Translations under genes and position numbers: made by a program | Shown: piece after piece, positions 1 to 7,578 of the stretch | Numbering within the stretch: position 1 is the first letter of the stretch | Layout of the letters: the number at the start of each line of letters is the position of its first letter | The notes under the pieces: generated by a model | Databases searched by the model: none | What the model saw: only the letters and a program-made list of their open reading frames with translations | Told to the model about the DNA's origin: nothing | NCBI GenBank assembly: GCA_017934175.1 | Contig: JAGBKB010000002.1 | Location: 75,060-128,087, forward strand | Direction of reading: 5' to 3' | Origin: Lachnospiraceae bacterium | GTDB taxonomy: Bacteria > Bacillota > Clostridia > Lachnospirales > Lachnospiraceae | Length of the DNA stretch: 53,028 bases

Positions 1-250
1 AAGTTGTTCCAAAAAAACTTATAGTTATAAAAGGTAAAAATGTGGCTATTATTGATAATACAGCAGTTAAAATACTTAATAAACTAGTATTAAATTCAAA
101 TTTTTTTGTATTGCTTTCACTTGTTGCATTTACATTATTTGCAATACTCATAGTATCTTTATTGTCTTCAACCTTAACAATTTTTACACCGCATTTATCA
201 CAAAACAATGCATCATCTTTAATTTGATTTCCACATTTATTACAATACAT
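1..250 (-). CDS. Zinc-ribbon membrane protein, C-terminus cut by window edge
   Basis: The frame starts at an ATG (250) preceded by GGAGAGGTG and stays open to the window edge, giving 83 codons. The N-terminus has two CxxC pairs (Cys 3/6 and 17/20, MYCNKCGN and CDKCG), the zinc-ribbon seen at the front of many small Gram-positive membrane proteins. A polar linker follows, and from about residue 62 a hydrophobic stretch (SLLSILTAVLSIIATFLPF) looks like the first membrane helix. The rest lies outside the window, so the output domain and function are unknown. The lipoprotein gene at 290-760 lies upstream on the same strand, 39 nt away, so co-transcription is possible. Confidence 0.72.
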   Translation of the reverse strand, partial: MYCNKCGNQIKDDALFCDKCGVKIVKVEDNKDTMSIANNVNATSESNTKKFEFNTSLLSILTAVLSIIATFLPFITISFFGTT

Positions 251-289
251 ATAACACCTCTCCTATTACATTATATTTTTTTATAATTA

Positions 290-760
290 TTATTTAAAAA
301 TATTTCCAAGTTGATTACTATAATCTTTTAATACATCACTATACTCATTCATTGCCTTATTATACTCTTTTTTATATTCATCCATTGCATCTTTATAAGC
401 ATCCTTATACTCATTTGCAGCATCTTTTAATGCTCCACCATACATGTTGCCTACAGCATCCATTGAATCTTCTACAGCTTTTGCACCTATCTCCATTCCT
501 GCTTCAGCTGCTTTCATGCCAGCATCTACACTCTTACTATATATATCTGATACCGAATTACTATAAGAGTCAACTGCCTTTCCATATGAATCTAATGCTT
601 TTCCATACGAATCAACTGCCTTGTCAAGCGCTTTCCCATATTCATCAACAGCTTTATCAAGTACTTTGTTATAATCTTCAATTGCCCTTTGTGTAGGACT
701 CTTACATGCAGTTAAAGATAAAGTAATAAATAAACATATAACTATTATTCTTTTCATCAT
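290..760 (-). CDS. Lipoprotein built of 11-residue amphipathic repeats
   Basis: 156 residues with a lipoprotein signal: a basic start, a hydrophobic core, and LTAC with the acylated Cys at residue 19. The mature part is almost entirely helical and repetitive, with units such as DKAVDEYGKAL and DKAVDSYGKAL at an 11-residue spacing and Tyr, Ala and Lys/Asp recurring. The length-11 period is that of amphipathic helices lying on lipid (apolipoprotein or LEA-like), rather than a heptad coiled coil. GGAGGATAATA precedes the double Met start. It probably sits on the outer face of the cytoplasmic membrane. No enzymatic motif is visible and no family was recognised; the function is unknown. Confidence 0.75.
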   Translation of the reverse strand: MMKRIIVICLFITLSLTACKSPTQRAIEDYNKVLDKAVDEYGKALDKAVDSYGKALDSYGKAVDSYSNSVSDIYSKSVDAGMKAAEAGMEIGAKAVEDSMDAVGNMYGGALKDAANEYKDAYKDAMDEYKKEYNKAMNEYSDVLKDYSNQLGNIFK

Positions 761-813
761 TATTATCCTCCAAAATATTTTTATATGTTGTGATTATAGC
801 ACAATAAAAAACT

Positions 814-844
814 AAAAATTACCACCATACTGGTGGTAATTTTT
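814..844 (-). terminator. Intrinsic terminator of the 865-2007 gene
   Basis: A perfect 13-bp stem (814-826 with 832-844) with a 5-nt loop. The AT half of the stem supplies a U-run on either strand, so it can work in both directions. It lies just after the stop of the minus-strand gene 865-2007. Its arm sequence AAAAATTACCACC recurs in the hairpin at 3684-3712. Confidence 0.8.
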
Positions 845-864
845 ATTAACATAAATCATAGTTA

Positions 865-2007
865 TTACTTTATTACTTCAACACTTTTAATAACTTTTTC
901 ATAGTCACCTATATAATCATACTCTGATGCATCATCATTTGAATATGTAACCCCTATAATTATTATCTCATTTGTATCTTTCATCAACATCCAATTTTCA
1001 AAAGCAAGTCCATATATGATTTCTCCAGTATATTCATCCACATATTTAGTTGTAAAAATATACATAATAGAATTCTTTTCATAATCAAATGCAAATGTCA
1101 CCAATTCACTATTGTTATAATTATAATTTACACCTTTCTCTATTATCATATCATATAGTTCATATAAAGTAGAGATATTAGCATTAGCATATTCTCCAAT
1201 AAATAATTCAGCATAAGACTCTTTATTAGAAGGTGAAAAAATAATTAGATTTTTCTCATTCATTTGGAACCTATCATTATACACCCAAGAATCTGGAATA
1301 TTTCTTCTTGAGTTTTCTTCTTCATTATCAAAATACATTGGATAACTTATTTTATATTTACCTACTTGTAGTTCTTTGTTGGTTTTTTCATCATATATGC
1401 CTACTCGTTCATTGTTATATTTGACCATTCTTATTCTATCATTATATGCCACACAAGGTTTTAATTTTACTTCATAAAAATCATCATTATACTGTGATGT
1501 AAATGTAATTGTATTATCATTAAATGTAAATTCCATAATGTCTCTTTGACTTGCCGTTGATAAATATTTTGCAATCTGCTTATAATTCTTTGACAATATC
1601 TTTTTACTTGTATTAATTTTATTTTCCTCACTATTTTTTACGTTATTAGTCTTAATGCTATCAAAAATATCATTTTCAATATTAAATGTTCCTACCCAGT
1701 ATATATATTTATTTTCATTTTCATACTTATATATAATTATTGAATCACTATCTATAAGTGCCTCATATCTTTTTTCAAATTCAAACCCTTCAGATTTCCA
1801 TAATCCTTTTACATCTTCTTTCACTTCTATTTCTCTTATAGGTTCTTTTTTTATATTTACAACTTCATTTACTTTTAATATTTTAAGTTTACAATAATCT
1901 GCAAATAAAAATAATGTATCACTTATACTTGTCATTCTGAAAATAATAAATAATACAATAGCGATTAATACTGATGTAATTATTTTAAAAATATTATCTT
2001 TATTCAT
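865..2007 (-). CDS. Membrane-anchored extracytoplasmic protein, unknown
   Basis: 380 residues. One hydrophobic helix at residues 8-25 without a lipobox suggests an N-terminal anchor, with the remainder outside the cell. The body is rich in Lys, Asn, Glu and Tyr and has no Cys cluster or catalytic motif I recognise. The last third (ELYDMIIEKGVNYNYNN, then YGLAFENWMLMKDTNEIIIIG) looks like an alternating beta-strand domain. It is divergent from the kinase at 2085 with only 77 bp between the starts, so the two may share control. No Shine-Dalgarno sequence precedes the ATG, and the likely promoter gives a very short 5' leader. The function is unknown. Confidence 0.7.
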   Translation of the reverse strand: MNKDNIFKIITSVLIAIVLFIIFRMTSISDTLFLFADYCKLKILKVNEVVNIKKEPIREIEVKEDVKGLWKSEGFEFEKRYEALIDSDSIIIYKYENENKYIYWVGTFNIENDIFDSIKTNNVKNSEENKINTSKKILSKNYKQIAKYLSTASQRDIMEFTFNDNTITFTSQYNDDFYEVKLKPCVAYNDRIRMVKYNNERVGIYDEKTNKELQVGKYKISYPMYFDNEEENSRRNIPDSWVYNDRFQMNEKNLIIFSPSNKESYAELFIGEYANANISTLYELYDMIIEKGVNYNYNNSELVTFAFDYEKNSIMYIFTTKYVDEYTGEIIYGLAFENWMLMKDTNEIIIIGVTYSNDDASEYDYIGDYEKVIKSVEVIK

Positions 2008-2031
2008 ATTATACTTTTGTATTGTAAGATT

Positions 2032-2064
2032 ATTATAGCATATATAAATATTATTTGGTATAAT
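2032..2064. promoter_or_regulatory. Divergent -10 boxes between kinase and 865-2007 gene
   Basis: On the minus strand TGC-TATAAT (2040-2032) is an extended -10 box about 24 nt before the ATG at 2007. On the plus strand TATAAT (2059-2064) ends 20 nt before the ATG at 2085. Neither gene has a Shine-Dalgarno sequence, so both mRNAs would have leaders of about 15-18 nt. No good -35 boxes are visible. Confidence 0.5.
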
Positions 2065-2084
2065 ATATGTAATCTTTTATAATT

Positions 2085-3131
2085 ATGAGTAACTATAAAC
2101 AAAAAGTCAATTTTAATGGTTACTCTGCTGTTGATAACACAATCAATAGCGATAATGTTTTATTACTTAAAAATAATGAGAACCAATATTTTGTGCAAAA
2201 AATTGTGCCAATATACCAAAAAGAAATATATGATTATTTAATTGTAAGTCCTATCATGCACACACCTAAAATCTATGAGATTAAAAACATGATCGACTAT
2301 TTAATCGTTCTATGCGAATATATTGATGGCAATACTTTGACAGACTATTTAAACAACTTGTTTTTGCAAAAGCAATACGATTTAAATAAAAATATCATTT
2401 TCAAAAACTTTTATAAACATATTTATACGCTACTTAATATTATTCAGAATCTTCAAAAATCTAAAATAATTATTCATAGAGACATAAAACCTGATAACAT
2501 TATAATCAACAAAAATAAAGAATTATATCTCATAGACTTTGATGCATCAAAGATTTATTCAAATGATACAAAAAAAGATACTCATCCACTTATAAGTGAT
2601 GGTTATTCAGCACCAGAACAATATGGATTTGGTTCTTCAAATAAATCTACAGATATATATGCTATAGGGAAAGTTATAAATGATTATATAGACATTATAG
2701 ATGACAAGAAACTTACTAAAAAGATATTTCCTATTGTTGATAAATGTTGTAAAATAGATTATAAAGATAGATATAAAAGTATAAATCATCTCAAATTAGA
2801 TTTATTTAGAGCAGAGCATAACATTATGTTTCTCGCTATACCAGGTTTTAGAAGTAGCAATCCTTTTCATATTATTGTTGCCACATTTTTCTATCTTTTC
2901 TTATTATATGTTTGTTTTAAAAATACATATATAAATATTTTGCCATTAAACATTTGCATATTTATAAGCGCATTGACATTTATATTTTTATTTTTTAACT
3001 ATCTTGATGTTCATAGATTTTTACCTTTTACAAAATCTAAAAATCCTATTTTGAAATATTTAAGTATTACTCTATATTCTTGTATAATTTCTTTTGCAAT
3101 AATTTTTTGTTTCATTGTATTCTACAAATAA
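2085..3131 (+). CDS. Membrane-anchored Ser/Thr protein kinase
   Basis: 348 residues with a Hanks-type kinase core: candidate ATP lysine K39 (YFVQKIVP), catalytic loop HRDIKPDN at 131-138, metal-binding DFD at 151-153 (usual form DFG), and APE at 176-178 with STDIYAIG following. The glycine-rich loop is poor. The C-terminus carries three hydrophobic helices (about 263-280, 285-306 and 327-347) with short connections and no extracellular sensor domain such as PASTA. The protein therefore probably phosphorylates cytoplasmic partners from the membrane. The convergent HTH genes at 3182-4285 are plausible partners: related HTH proteins and kinases are, as I recall, neighbours in other Clostridia. 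Substrate and signal are unknown. The start has no Shine-Dalgarno sequence. Confidence 0.85.
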   Translation: MSNYKQKVNFNGYSAVDNTINSDNVLLLKNNENQYFVQKIVPIYQKEIYDYLIVSPIMHTPKIYEIKNMIDYLIVLCEYIDGNTLTDYLNNLFLQKQYDLNKNIIFKNFYKHIYTLLNIIQNLQKSKIIIHRDIKPDNIIINKNKELYLIDFDASKIYSNDTKKDTHPLISDGYSAPEQYGFGSSNKSTDIYAIGKVINDYIDIIDDKKLTKKIFPIVDKCCKIDYKDRYKSINHLKLDLFRAEHNIMFLAIPGFRSSNPFHIIVATFFYLFLLYVCFKNTYINILPLNICIFISALTFIFLFFNYLDVHRFLPFTKSKNPILKYLSITLYSCIISFAIIFCFIVFYK

Positions 3132-3159
3132 TTTATTAAGCATAATTAACTTTATGTAT

Positions 3160-3181
3160 AAAAAAAGCGGTTAATCACCGC
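3160..3181 (-). terminator. Terminator of the 3182-3601 HTH gene
   Basis: GCGGT and ACCGC (3167-3171 with 3177-3181) form a short GC stem, followed on the minus strand by a run of seven T. It directly abuts the stop codon of the 3182-3601 gene. Confidence 0.65.
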
Positions 3182-3601
3182 CTATATATCTTTATCCTCT
3201 CCGCAACTCTTAAGTTGCTCTACATTATTCTTTATTAAAAACTCATTAAATGCATCAATATTTTTTAGTTTCTTTTTAAATGCCTCTGCTATAATTTTAT
3301 CTCGTTTTATTCTAGTATATAATTCTGGCATCTCATATAATCTTAATGCTTCTTGCAATTCATTTATATCAAATTTTGAACAAAAACAAATTCTAATTAT
3401 TATATCTCTTTGCTTGGTTCTCTTTTCTCCAAGTAGCAATTTATATCCATAGTTAACTGGTATATCAGATAAATAGAAAACATCTCTCTTGTTCATACCC
3501 TTTTTTTTAATTAATTTTTTCATATAATTGATAAACTCTAAAAGAGGGTTTGTTATCAATTTGTCTTCTTCTATTTTGTTTTTGTTAGAATTGGTTTTCA
3601 T
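3182..3601 (-). CDS. HTH (XRE-like) protein, paralogue 1
   Basis: 139 residues. The core (LIKKKGMNKRDVFYLSDIP, then NYGYKLLLGEKRTKQRD and IIRICFCSKFDINELQEALRL) has the layout of an XRE-type helix-turn-helix followed by the segment RLYEMPELYTRIKRDKIIAEA. The same layout and several identical positions occur in the neighbour at 3749-4285, so the two are paralogues. The family is common in Clostridia, and I recall it next to protein kinases, as here. AAAGGA lies 8 nt before the ATG. The terminator at 3684-3712 separates it from the upstream paralogue, so it probably has its own promoter. It may bind DNA and be a target of the 2085 kinase; this is inference. Confidence 0.65.
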   Translation of the reverse strand: MKTNSNKNKIEEDKLITNPLLEFINYMKKLIKKKGMNKRDVFYLSDIPVNYGYKLLLGEKRTKQRDIIIRICFCSKFDINELQEALRLYEMPELYTRIKRDKIIAEAFKKKLKNIDAFNEFLIKNNVEQLKSCGEDKDI

Positions 3602-3683
3602 ATAAATCCTTTATGCTATAATAAAAAATTTTAGACTATTAATTTGATTTTCATTCAGCCTATTATAACAAATTTTATACATA

Positions 3684-3712
3684 AAAATTACCACCGCTAT
3701 GGTGGCAATTTT
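3684..3712 (-). terminator. Terminator of the 3749-4285 HTH gene
   Basis: AAAATT-A-CCACC pairs with GGTGG-C-AATTTT across the loop GCTAT, with one A/C mismatch. The left arm repeats that of the hairpin at 814-844, which suggests a duplicated or dispersed terminator. Confidence 0.65.
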
Positions 3713-3748
3713 ATGATGATAGATTTTATATCATTAACATTTAATATA

Positions 3749-4285
3749 TTAATTACTATACCCTTCATCGTCTTTATCATTACTGCATTTTTTTAAAGGG
3801 TCTAAACCATTCTCAATCAATAGTTTGTTTACATTTTCTACATAGTTTTCACCTTCATTTATTGCTATCATTATCACTGCATCTCTTTTATTTTTTACAT
3901 ATAAGACTGGCATATTATAAAGTTTCAACGCTCTATTAGTTTCTACAACACTGAAATTAGCAGCTATGCAAATTCTAATTATAGTATCTCTTTTTGATAT
4001 TCCCTTTTTTCCACTTAATACTTGTCTACCATAACTTTCATTCATACCAGCAAGTAATATTACATCTTTTTGAGTAAAACCTTTTTGCTTTATCATATCT
4101 TTTACATAATATGAACGTTCAATTTTACCAATATCATTTATTAAAACATCTTTCTTTTCATTCAATACATTTTTTACATCTTTAGTCCTTTTAGTCTTTA
4201 AAAAATTCTCTAACTCTTCCGTCTCAACACTTTCAATCTTCTTACTAAAAGCTGATTTTTCTATTCTCTTCTTTGGTGTTTTCAT
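3749..4285 (-). CDS. HTH (XRE-like) protein, paralogue 2
   Basis: 178 residues with a basic N-terminal extension of about 60 residues (KTPKKRIEKSAFSKKIE), then an HTH core (IKQKGFTQKDVILLAGMN, ESYGRQVLSGKKGISKRD, IIRICIAANFSVVETNRAL) and the conserved tail KLYNMPVLYVKNKRDAVIMIA ending NKLLIENGLDPLKK. It matches the paralogue at 3182-3601 across the core. AAGGAGA precedes the ATG at a rather long spacing. It follows two DUF4230-like genes by 39 nt on the same strand and could be the last gene of that operon. It is probably a DNA-binding regulator; the operator is unknown and a link to the kinase at 2085 is inferred from position. Confidence 0.65.
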   Translation of the reverse strand: MKTPKKRIEKSAFSKKIESVETEELENFLKTKRTKDVKNVLNEKKDVLINDIGKIERSYYVKDMIKQKGFTQKDVILLAGMNESYGRQVLSGKKGISKRDTIIRICIAANFSVVETNRALKLYNMPVLYVKNKRDAVIMIAINEGENYVENVNKLLIENGLDPLKKCSNDKDDEGYSN

Positions 4286-4324
4286 TGTTATAAACTTTTC
4301 TCCTTAAGTACTAAATTATCTATT

Positions 4325-4909
4325 TTACTTCAATGCATAATTAAAATCAGGTGCCATGCCTGCCACTGTATATACATTATTTATTAAACTTTCAATTTGA
4401 CTAAGTGCAAGACTCTGTGCCTTATCCATAATAGATTGATTATCTTCTATTTTAGTTTTAAGTTCTACAAGTGACTCTGATAGCTTTTCTTGGATATCAT
4501 TTATATTAAGATTAGATAACACCAACTTTTTATATCCATAAAATTTCATACTATTTATATCATAATTTATGTTCCCCATAACTTTAGTCTTAGGTATTCT
4601 TATTGTCTTTGTTTCTTTATCAAATTCTATTTCTTTCATATTTATACCTATATCAACAGTAGCATTATATTCAAGAAAATATTTTTCACTTGGTAAACTA
4701 ATACCAAAAACTGTATTTGGAACTTCATATGTTAAAACATTTTTAAACGAACAACTGAGAGTATTTAGAACTGATATTTTTTGTAAATCAAGCAAATTAA
4801 ACTCTTTAACATTTTCTATTTTATTACAACTTGTTATAAATGTTATTAGCATAATCATTAATAGCACATAATAATTCTTAATTGCTTTTTTAATATCTTT
4901 ATATTTCAT
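4325..4909 (-). CDS. DUF4230-like lipoprotein
   Basis: 194 residues. The N-terminal hydrophobic segment ends in FITSC, a probable lipobox with Cys at residue 28. The rest parallels the next gene upstream (4930-5538): a beta-rich part with YNATVDIGINMKEIEFD and TKTIRIPKTKV, then a long amphipathic helix (IQEKLSESLVELKTKIEDN) and a terminal helix. This order, especially the 'xGIxxxxIxxD...I.IP' block, fits the DUF4230 family, whose function is not known. AAAGGAAT precedes the ATG. The 20-nt gap to 4930-5538 indicates one operon with its paralogue. Confidence 0.6.
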   Translation of the reverse strand: MKYKDIKKAIKNYYVLLMIMLITFITSCNKIENVKEFNLLDLQKISVLNTLSCSFKNVLTYEVPNTVFGISLPSEKYFLEYNATVDIGINMKEIEFDKETKTIRIPKTKVMGNINYDINSMKFYGYKKLVLSNLNINDIQEKLSESLVELKTKIEDNQSIMDKAQSLALSQIESLINNVYTVAGMAPDFNYALK

Positions 4910-4929
4910 ACTTATTCCTTTTATGAATT

Positions 4930-5538
4930 TTATTCAATCCATATTTTATATTCACCATCCATAGCATCAACTATTGGTTTTAAAAAATTAAGTAAGGTCT
5001 CTCTTGCACTATCATAAGCATATTTCATCATCTCATCATCTTTATTATTAAATTTTTCTTTCAAATCATTTTCACATTTACTAAGTCGCTTCATCAAATC
5101 TTCTACCTTACCTTCCGGTATAGATGATAACGAACTTGGCTCAACGAATGCATTTGTCAGATATACATCTGGAATTTGAACTATTATGATTTTTTCATCT
5201 TCATCATATTCTACATTTACTGTTGAAAAATCTATCCCATAAGTTACAGTTCCTCTATATGCTATATATTTTGTTTTTTCTTCACTATCATGCTCTTCAT
5301 ACACGCCACCATATGGTATCATAAGAGTTGACAATTGACTTATTACTTTTTGATCAGTAAGCATCGAACTAATAACTGTTTTCACTGTCCTTTTCTTTGC
5401 AAAAAAAATACTATACACAAAAAACAAAATAACAAATAATATAAGTATTCCTATAATACTTTTAAAGATTGTCCTTTTTTTCACTTCAATTACTAATTTT
5501 TCTTGTGTTTTCTCTTTTACTTCTTCATTATTATTCAT
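4930..5538 (-). CDS. DUF4230-like membrane-anchored protein
   Basis: 202 residues. A charged N-terminus is followed by one membrane helix (about residues 27-46, IIGILILFVILFFVYSIFF) with the bulk predicted outside. The block YRGTVTYGIDFSTVNVEYD and KIIIVQIPDVYLTNAFVEP is characteristic of DUF4230, followed by a helical region and the C-terminal DGEYKIWIE. It pairs with the lipoprotein paralogue just downstream. There is no clear Shine-Dalgarno sequence. It begins 10 nt after the remnant at 5549-5938, so translational read-in from that remnant or its former promoter is possible. The biochemical role is unknown. Confidence 0.65.
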   Translation of the reverse strand: MNNNEEVKEKTQEKLVIEVKKRTIFKSIIGILILFVILFFVYSIFFAKKRTVKTVISSMLTDQKVISQLSTLMIPYGGVYEEHDSEEKTKYIAYRGTVTYGIDFSTVNVEYDEDEKIIIVQIPDVYLTNAFVEPSSLSSIPEGKVEDLMKRLSKCENDLKEKFNNKDDEMMKYAYDSARETLLNFLKPIVDAMDGEYKIWIE

Positions 5539-5548
5539 AACTACTATT

Positions 5549-5938
5549 TTATGTATTATAATCCTTGTCTACTTTCATAAGATTTTTAACTCTTTCTTCA
5601 AGTTGTTTTATCATATGATTATAATATTTTATTTGCTCTCCTCCTTTTCTTTCCATCGGTATAGTTCTAAACATTTCAGGTAATATCCTTATTCCATAAA
5701 AATGTCTTAAATCTTTTTTCAACATATAATCTGGACTTGTCATCCACTTTTCATCTTCTACACTTCTTGATTCATATATTGTTTTCCCAAATCCTTTTTT
5801 ATAATATAAAAAATGTGTGTAATTCTCTATGATTTTTTCAAGTGCTATATTAAATGGATCCTCTACAAGTGCAAATGATATCTTATTACTTTTACTATAC
5901 CCAGTTCCAATTCCATAAATACCTTTTAAGTAGCTATT
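5549..5938 (-). pseudogene. C-terminal remnant of a DUF3800-like gene
   Basis: The minus-strand frame is open from 5938 to the stop at 5549, about 129 codons, but has no good start apart from an internal ATG at 5743. Read through, it gives DPFNIALEKIIENYTHFL, then KTIYESRSVEDEKWM, RHFYGIRILPEMFRTIP and a helical end. This resembles the last third of DUF3800 proteins (a helix, then a strand with 'ESRxxxED', then 'Gxxxxxxxxxxxxxi'). The N-terminal two thirds, including the DExG-type motif, are absent. Its 5' end overlaps the end of the phosphorylase gene by a few bases, so a deletion probably fused it there. An intact DUF3800 gene of a different subtype lies at 46167. Family assignment is moderate. 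Confidence 0.5.
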
Positions 5939-6758
5939 TTAAATTACCAATTATACCAATTACCAACTTTTCAAATTTCTTTGCTATCTTATTTGCAGTT
6001 TCTCTCACATCATCATCACTAAGTTTTACTTTTGAAAGCCCTGTACCCATATTTGTTATAACACTTATGCCACCAACTCTAAGCCCTGCATGTCTTGCAG
6101 CAATTACTTCAATCACAGTGCTCATCCCAACTGCATCAGCTCCAAGTTTTCCTGCAATTTTTATTTCAGTTGCAGTTTCAAATGAAGGTCCTTTGAGTTG
6201 TATATATACACCCTCTTGCATTTTTATTTTATTTTTTGTAGCAACTTTTTTCATAACTTTTATAATATCTTTGTCATATATATCTGTCATATCTGGAAAT
6301 CTCGTTCCAAGTTCTTCTACATTTTCACCAATAAGAGGATTAGGTGCAAAAAATGATATATGATCTTTTATAATCATCAAATCTCCAACCTTATAATTTT
6401 TATTACAAGTACCTGCTGCATTTGTAACTATAAATTTCTTAACTCCCATCATCGCCATAAGACGGACAGGACGAACTGCTTCTGCTGCACTATATCCTTC
6501 ATAAAAATGAATTCGCCCTTGCATCACAAGAGTTTTCACACCATTAATTTGTGTAAATACAAATTTTCCTTTATGATTTTGATTTGTTGCCTTTGGAAAA
6601 TTTTTAATATCCTTATAGTCTATTACTGAATCAATTTTTAAATTATTTACAAAATCTCCAAGACCAGAACCTAAGGTTATAGCAACCTCTGGCACATAAG
6701 GAATTTTCTTTTTAATACTGTCATATGCCTCTTGTAAAATTTTATACTCTTTACTCAT
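5934..6758 (-). CDS. punA: Purine nucleoside phosphorylase
   Basis: 274 residues from the ATG at 6758, which is chosen over the in-frame ATG at 6779 because AGAAGGAG lies at good distance only from the second. The protein catalyses phosphorolysis of purine nucleosides to base plus ribose 1-phosphate in the cytoplasm. Family marks of the trimeric PNP class are present: LGSGLGDF near the start, QGRIHFYEGYS, TNAAGTCN, then LKGPSFETATEI with the catalytic-site GPxFET, DAVGMSTVIEVIAARH and ISVITNMGTG. Length is normal. A promoter at 6823-6851 gives it its own transcript with a leader of about 60 nt. Confidence 0.93.
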   Translation of the reverse strand: MSKEYKILQEAYDSIKKKIPYVPEVAITLGSGLGDFVNNLKIDSVIDYKDIKNFPKATNQNHKGKFVFTQINGVKTLVMQGRIHFYEGYSAAEAVRPVRLMAMMGVKKFIVTNAAGTCNKNYKVGDLMIIKDHISFFAPNPLIGENVEELGTRFPDMTDIYDKDIIKVMKKVATKNKIKMQEGVYIQLKGPSFETATEIKIAGKLGADAVGMSTVIEVIAARHAGLRVGGISVITNMGTGLSKVKLSDDDVRETANKIAKKFEKLVIGIIGNLK

Positions 6759-6822
6759 AATAAAATCTCCTTCTACCATTAATTTATATCATACTTCATT
6801 AGCCCACTACTCTTCACCGCAA

Positions 6823-6851
6823 ACTATATCTATATTCTATCACATTATCAA
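6823..6851 (-). promoter_or_regulatory. Promoter of purine nucleoside phosphorylase gene
   Basis: TTGATA (6851-6846) and TATAGT (6828-6823) are separated by 17 bp. The leader that follows (GCGGTGAAGAGTAGTGGGC) is more GC-rich than its surroundings, but it does not match the purine riboswitch consensus. Confidence 0.5.
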
Positions 6852-6879
6852 AATATTTCATATAGAACAATCCTTTTTT

Positions 6880-6908
6880 TTGACTTTTTTTACATTATTT
6901 ATTATAAT
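6880..6908 (+). promoter_or_regulatory. Promoter of the 7008 membrane-protein gene
   Basis: TTGACT (6880-6885) and TATAAT (6903-6908) are exactly 17 bp apart. Transcription would start near 6915, giving a leader of about 90 nt that contains a small TCTCTA/TAGAGA hairpin. Confidence 0.7.
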
Positions 6909-7007
6909 ATATATATATGGAAATATTGATTAATAGTTTTCTTTTATCAATGATTCCTTATTAAATATATCTCTATTTTAGAGATTACAAAAAGCGAGGT
7001 AAAGAAA

Positions 7008-7481
7008 ATGAGTTTAAACACAAGTAAAACAATTTTAAAGGTATTTGGTATTATTTCAATTATTTTCGGTATTTTAGGATTACTCGGTGGAATTGCTTCT
7101 ATTTTTGGTGGTGCAGCTATAAATTTAGGAACAGCTACAGGCGAAGTAAATATGGATGCCACAACAGCAGCAGGTGGTGCAGCTGTATTGGGCATTTTGG
7201 GGCTTATTATTTGTTTTGATTCTATTATTGGTTTAATTTCAGGAATTTGTTCAGTAAGAGCATCAAAAGACAGTTCAAAGATTATGCCAGCATGGATATT
7301 TGCTCTCATTGGTCTTGTATTATCAATCATTAGTGCAATCTCAACATTTACTTTTCCATCAACTACTAATGGTTCTACAAGTAACTTAATAGGAACAATT
7401 ATCGGAGTAATTATTGGAGTTGGAATTGATGCATTAGTTTTTGCAGCTGCCAACAACATTAAGCAATCTGCTGGAAAATAA
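7008..7481 (+). CDS. Small integral membrane protein, Gly/Ala-rich
   Basis: 157 residues, GAGGT before the ATG. Four hydrophobic segments are visible: about 10-38 (VFGIISIIFGILGLLGGIASI), 53-80, 92-113 and 123-146. Gly, Ala and Ile dominate the helices and the loops are short. There are no charged catalytic residues and no cysteines other than two within hydrophobic segments. It resembles DUF4064-type or related small membrane proteins of Gram-positives, but the match is not firm. It is monocistronic, with its own promoter (6880-6908) and a strong terminator (7511-7538). The function is unknown. Confidence 0.7.
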   Translation: MSLNTSKTILKVFGIISIIFGILGLLGGIASIFGGAAINLGTATGEVNMDATTAAGGAAVLGILGLIICFDSIIGLISGICSVRASKDSSKIMPAWIFALIGLVLSIISAISTFTFPSTTNGSTSNLIGTIIGVIIGVGIDALVFAAANNIKQSAGK

Positions 7482-7510
7482 TTTAAAAGACCCTTAAATA
7501 CTATAGTTCA

Positions 7511-7538
7511 AAACCTTGCATACACTGCAAGGTTTTTT
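7511..7538 (+). terminator. Terminator after 7008-7481
   Basis: AAACCTTGCA (7511-7520) pairs with TGCAAGGTTT (7526-7535) across TACAC and runs into further T. This is a clean intrinsic terminator. Confidence 0.85.
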
Positions 7539-7539
7539 A

Positions 7540-7568
7540 TTGATAATTTTTTTTTGTTTTGGTATAAT
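7540..7568 (+). promoter_or_regulatory. Promoter of malQ
   Basis: TTGATA (7540-7545), 17-bp spacer, and TATAAT (7563-7568) preceded by TGG as an extended -10. The transcript would begin just upstream of the GGGCGG palindrome at 7579. Confidence 0.7.
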
Positions 7569-7578
7569 GTTTTTACTT

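Noticed and set aside
42-227. Plus-strand 61-codon frame
   Set aside because: It is antisense to the zinc-ribbon gene on the minus strand, which has a ribosome site and a CxxC motif.
352-696. Plus-strand His/Leu/Tyr-rich 114-codon frame
   Set aside because: Shadow of the repetitive lipoprotein gene; the composition reflects the opposite strand.
6759-6900. Purine riboswitch in the phosphorylase leader
   Set aside because: The leader is partly GC-rich but lacks the conserved purine-riboswitch loop sequences.
6947-7459. Minus-strand 170-codon frame rich in Ile/Pro
   Set aside because: Antisense to the 7008 membrane protein, which has a promoter, ribosome site and terminator.
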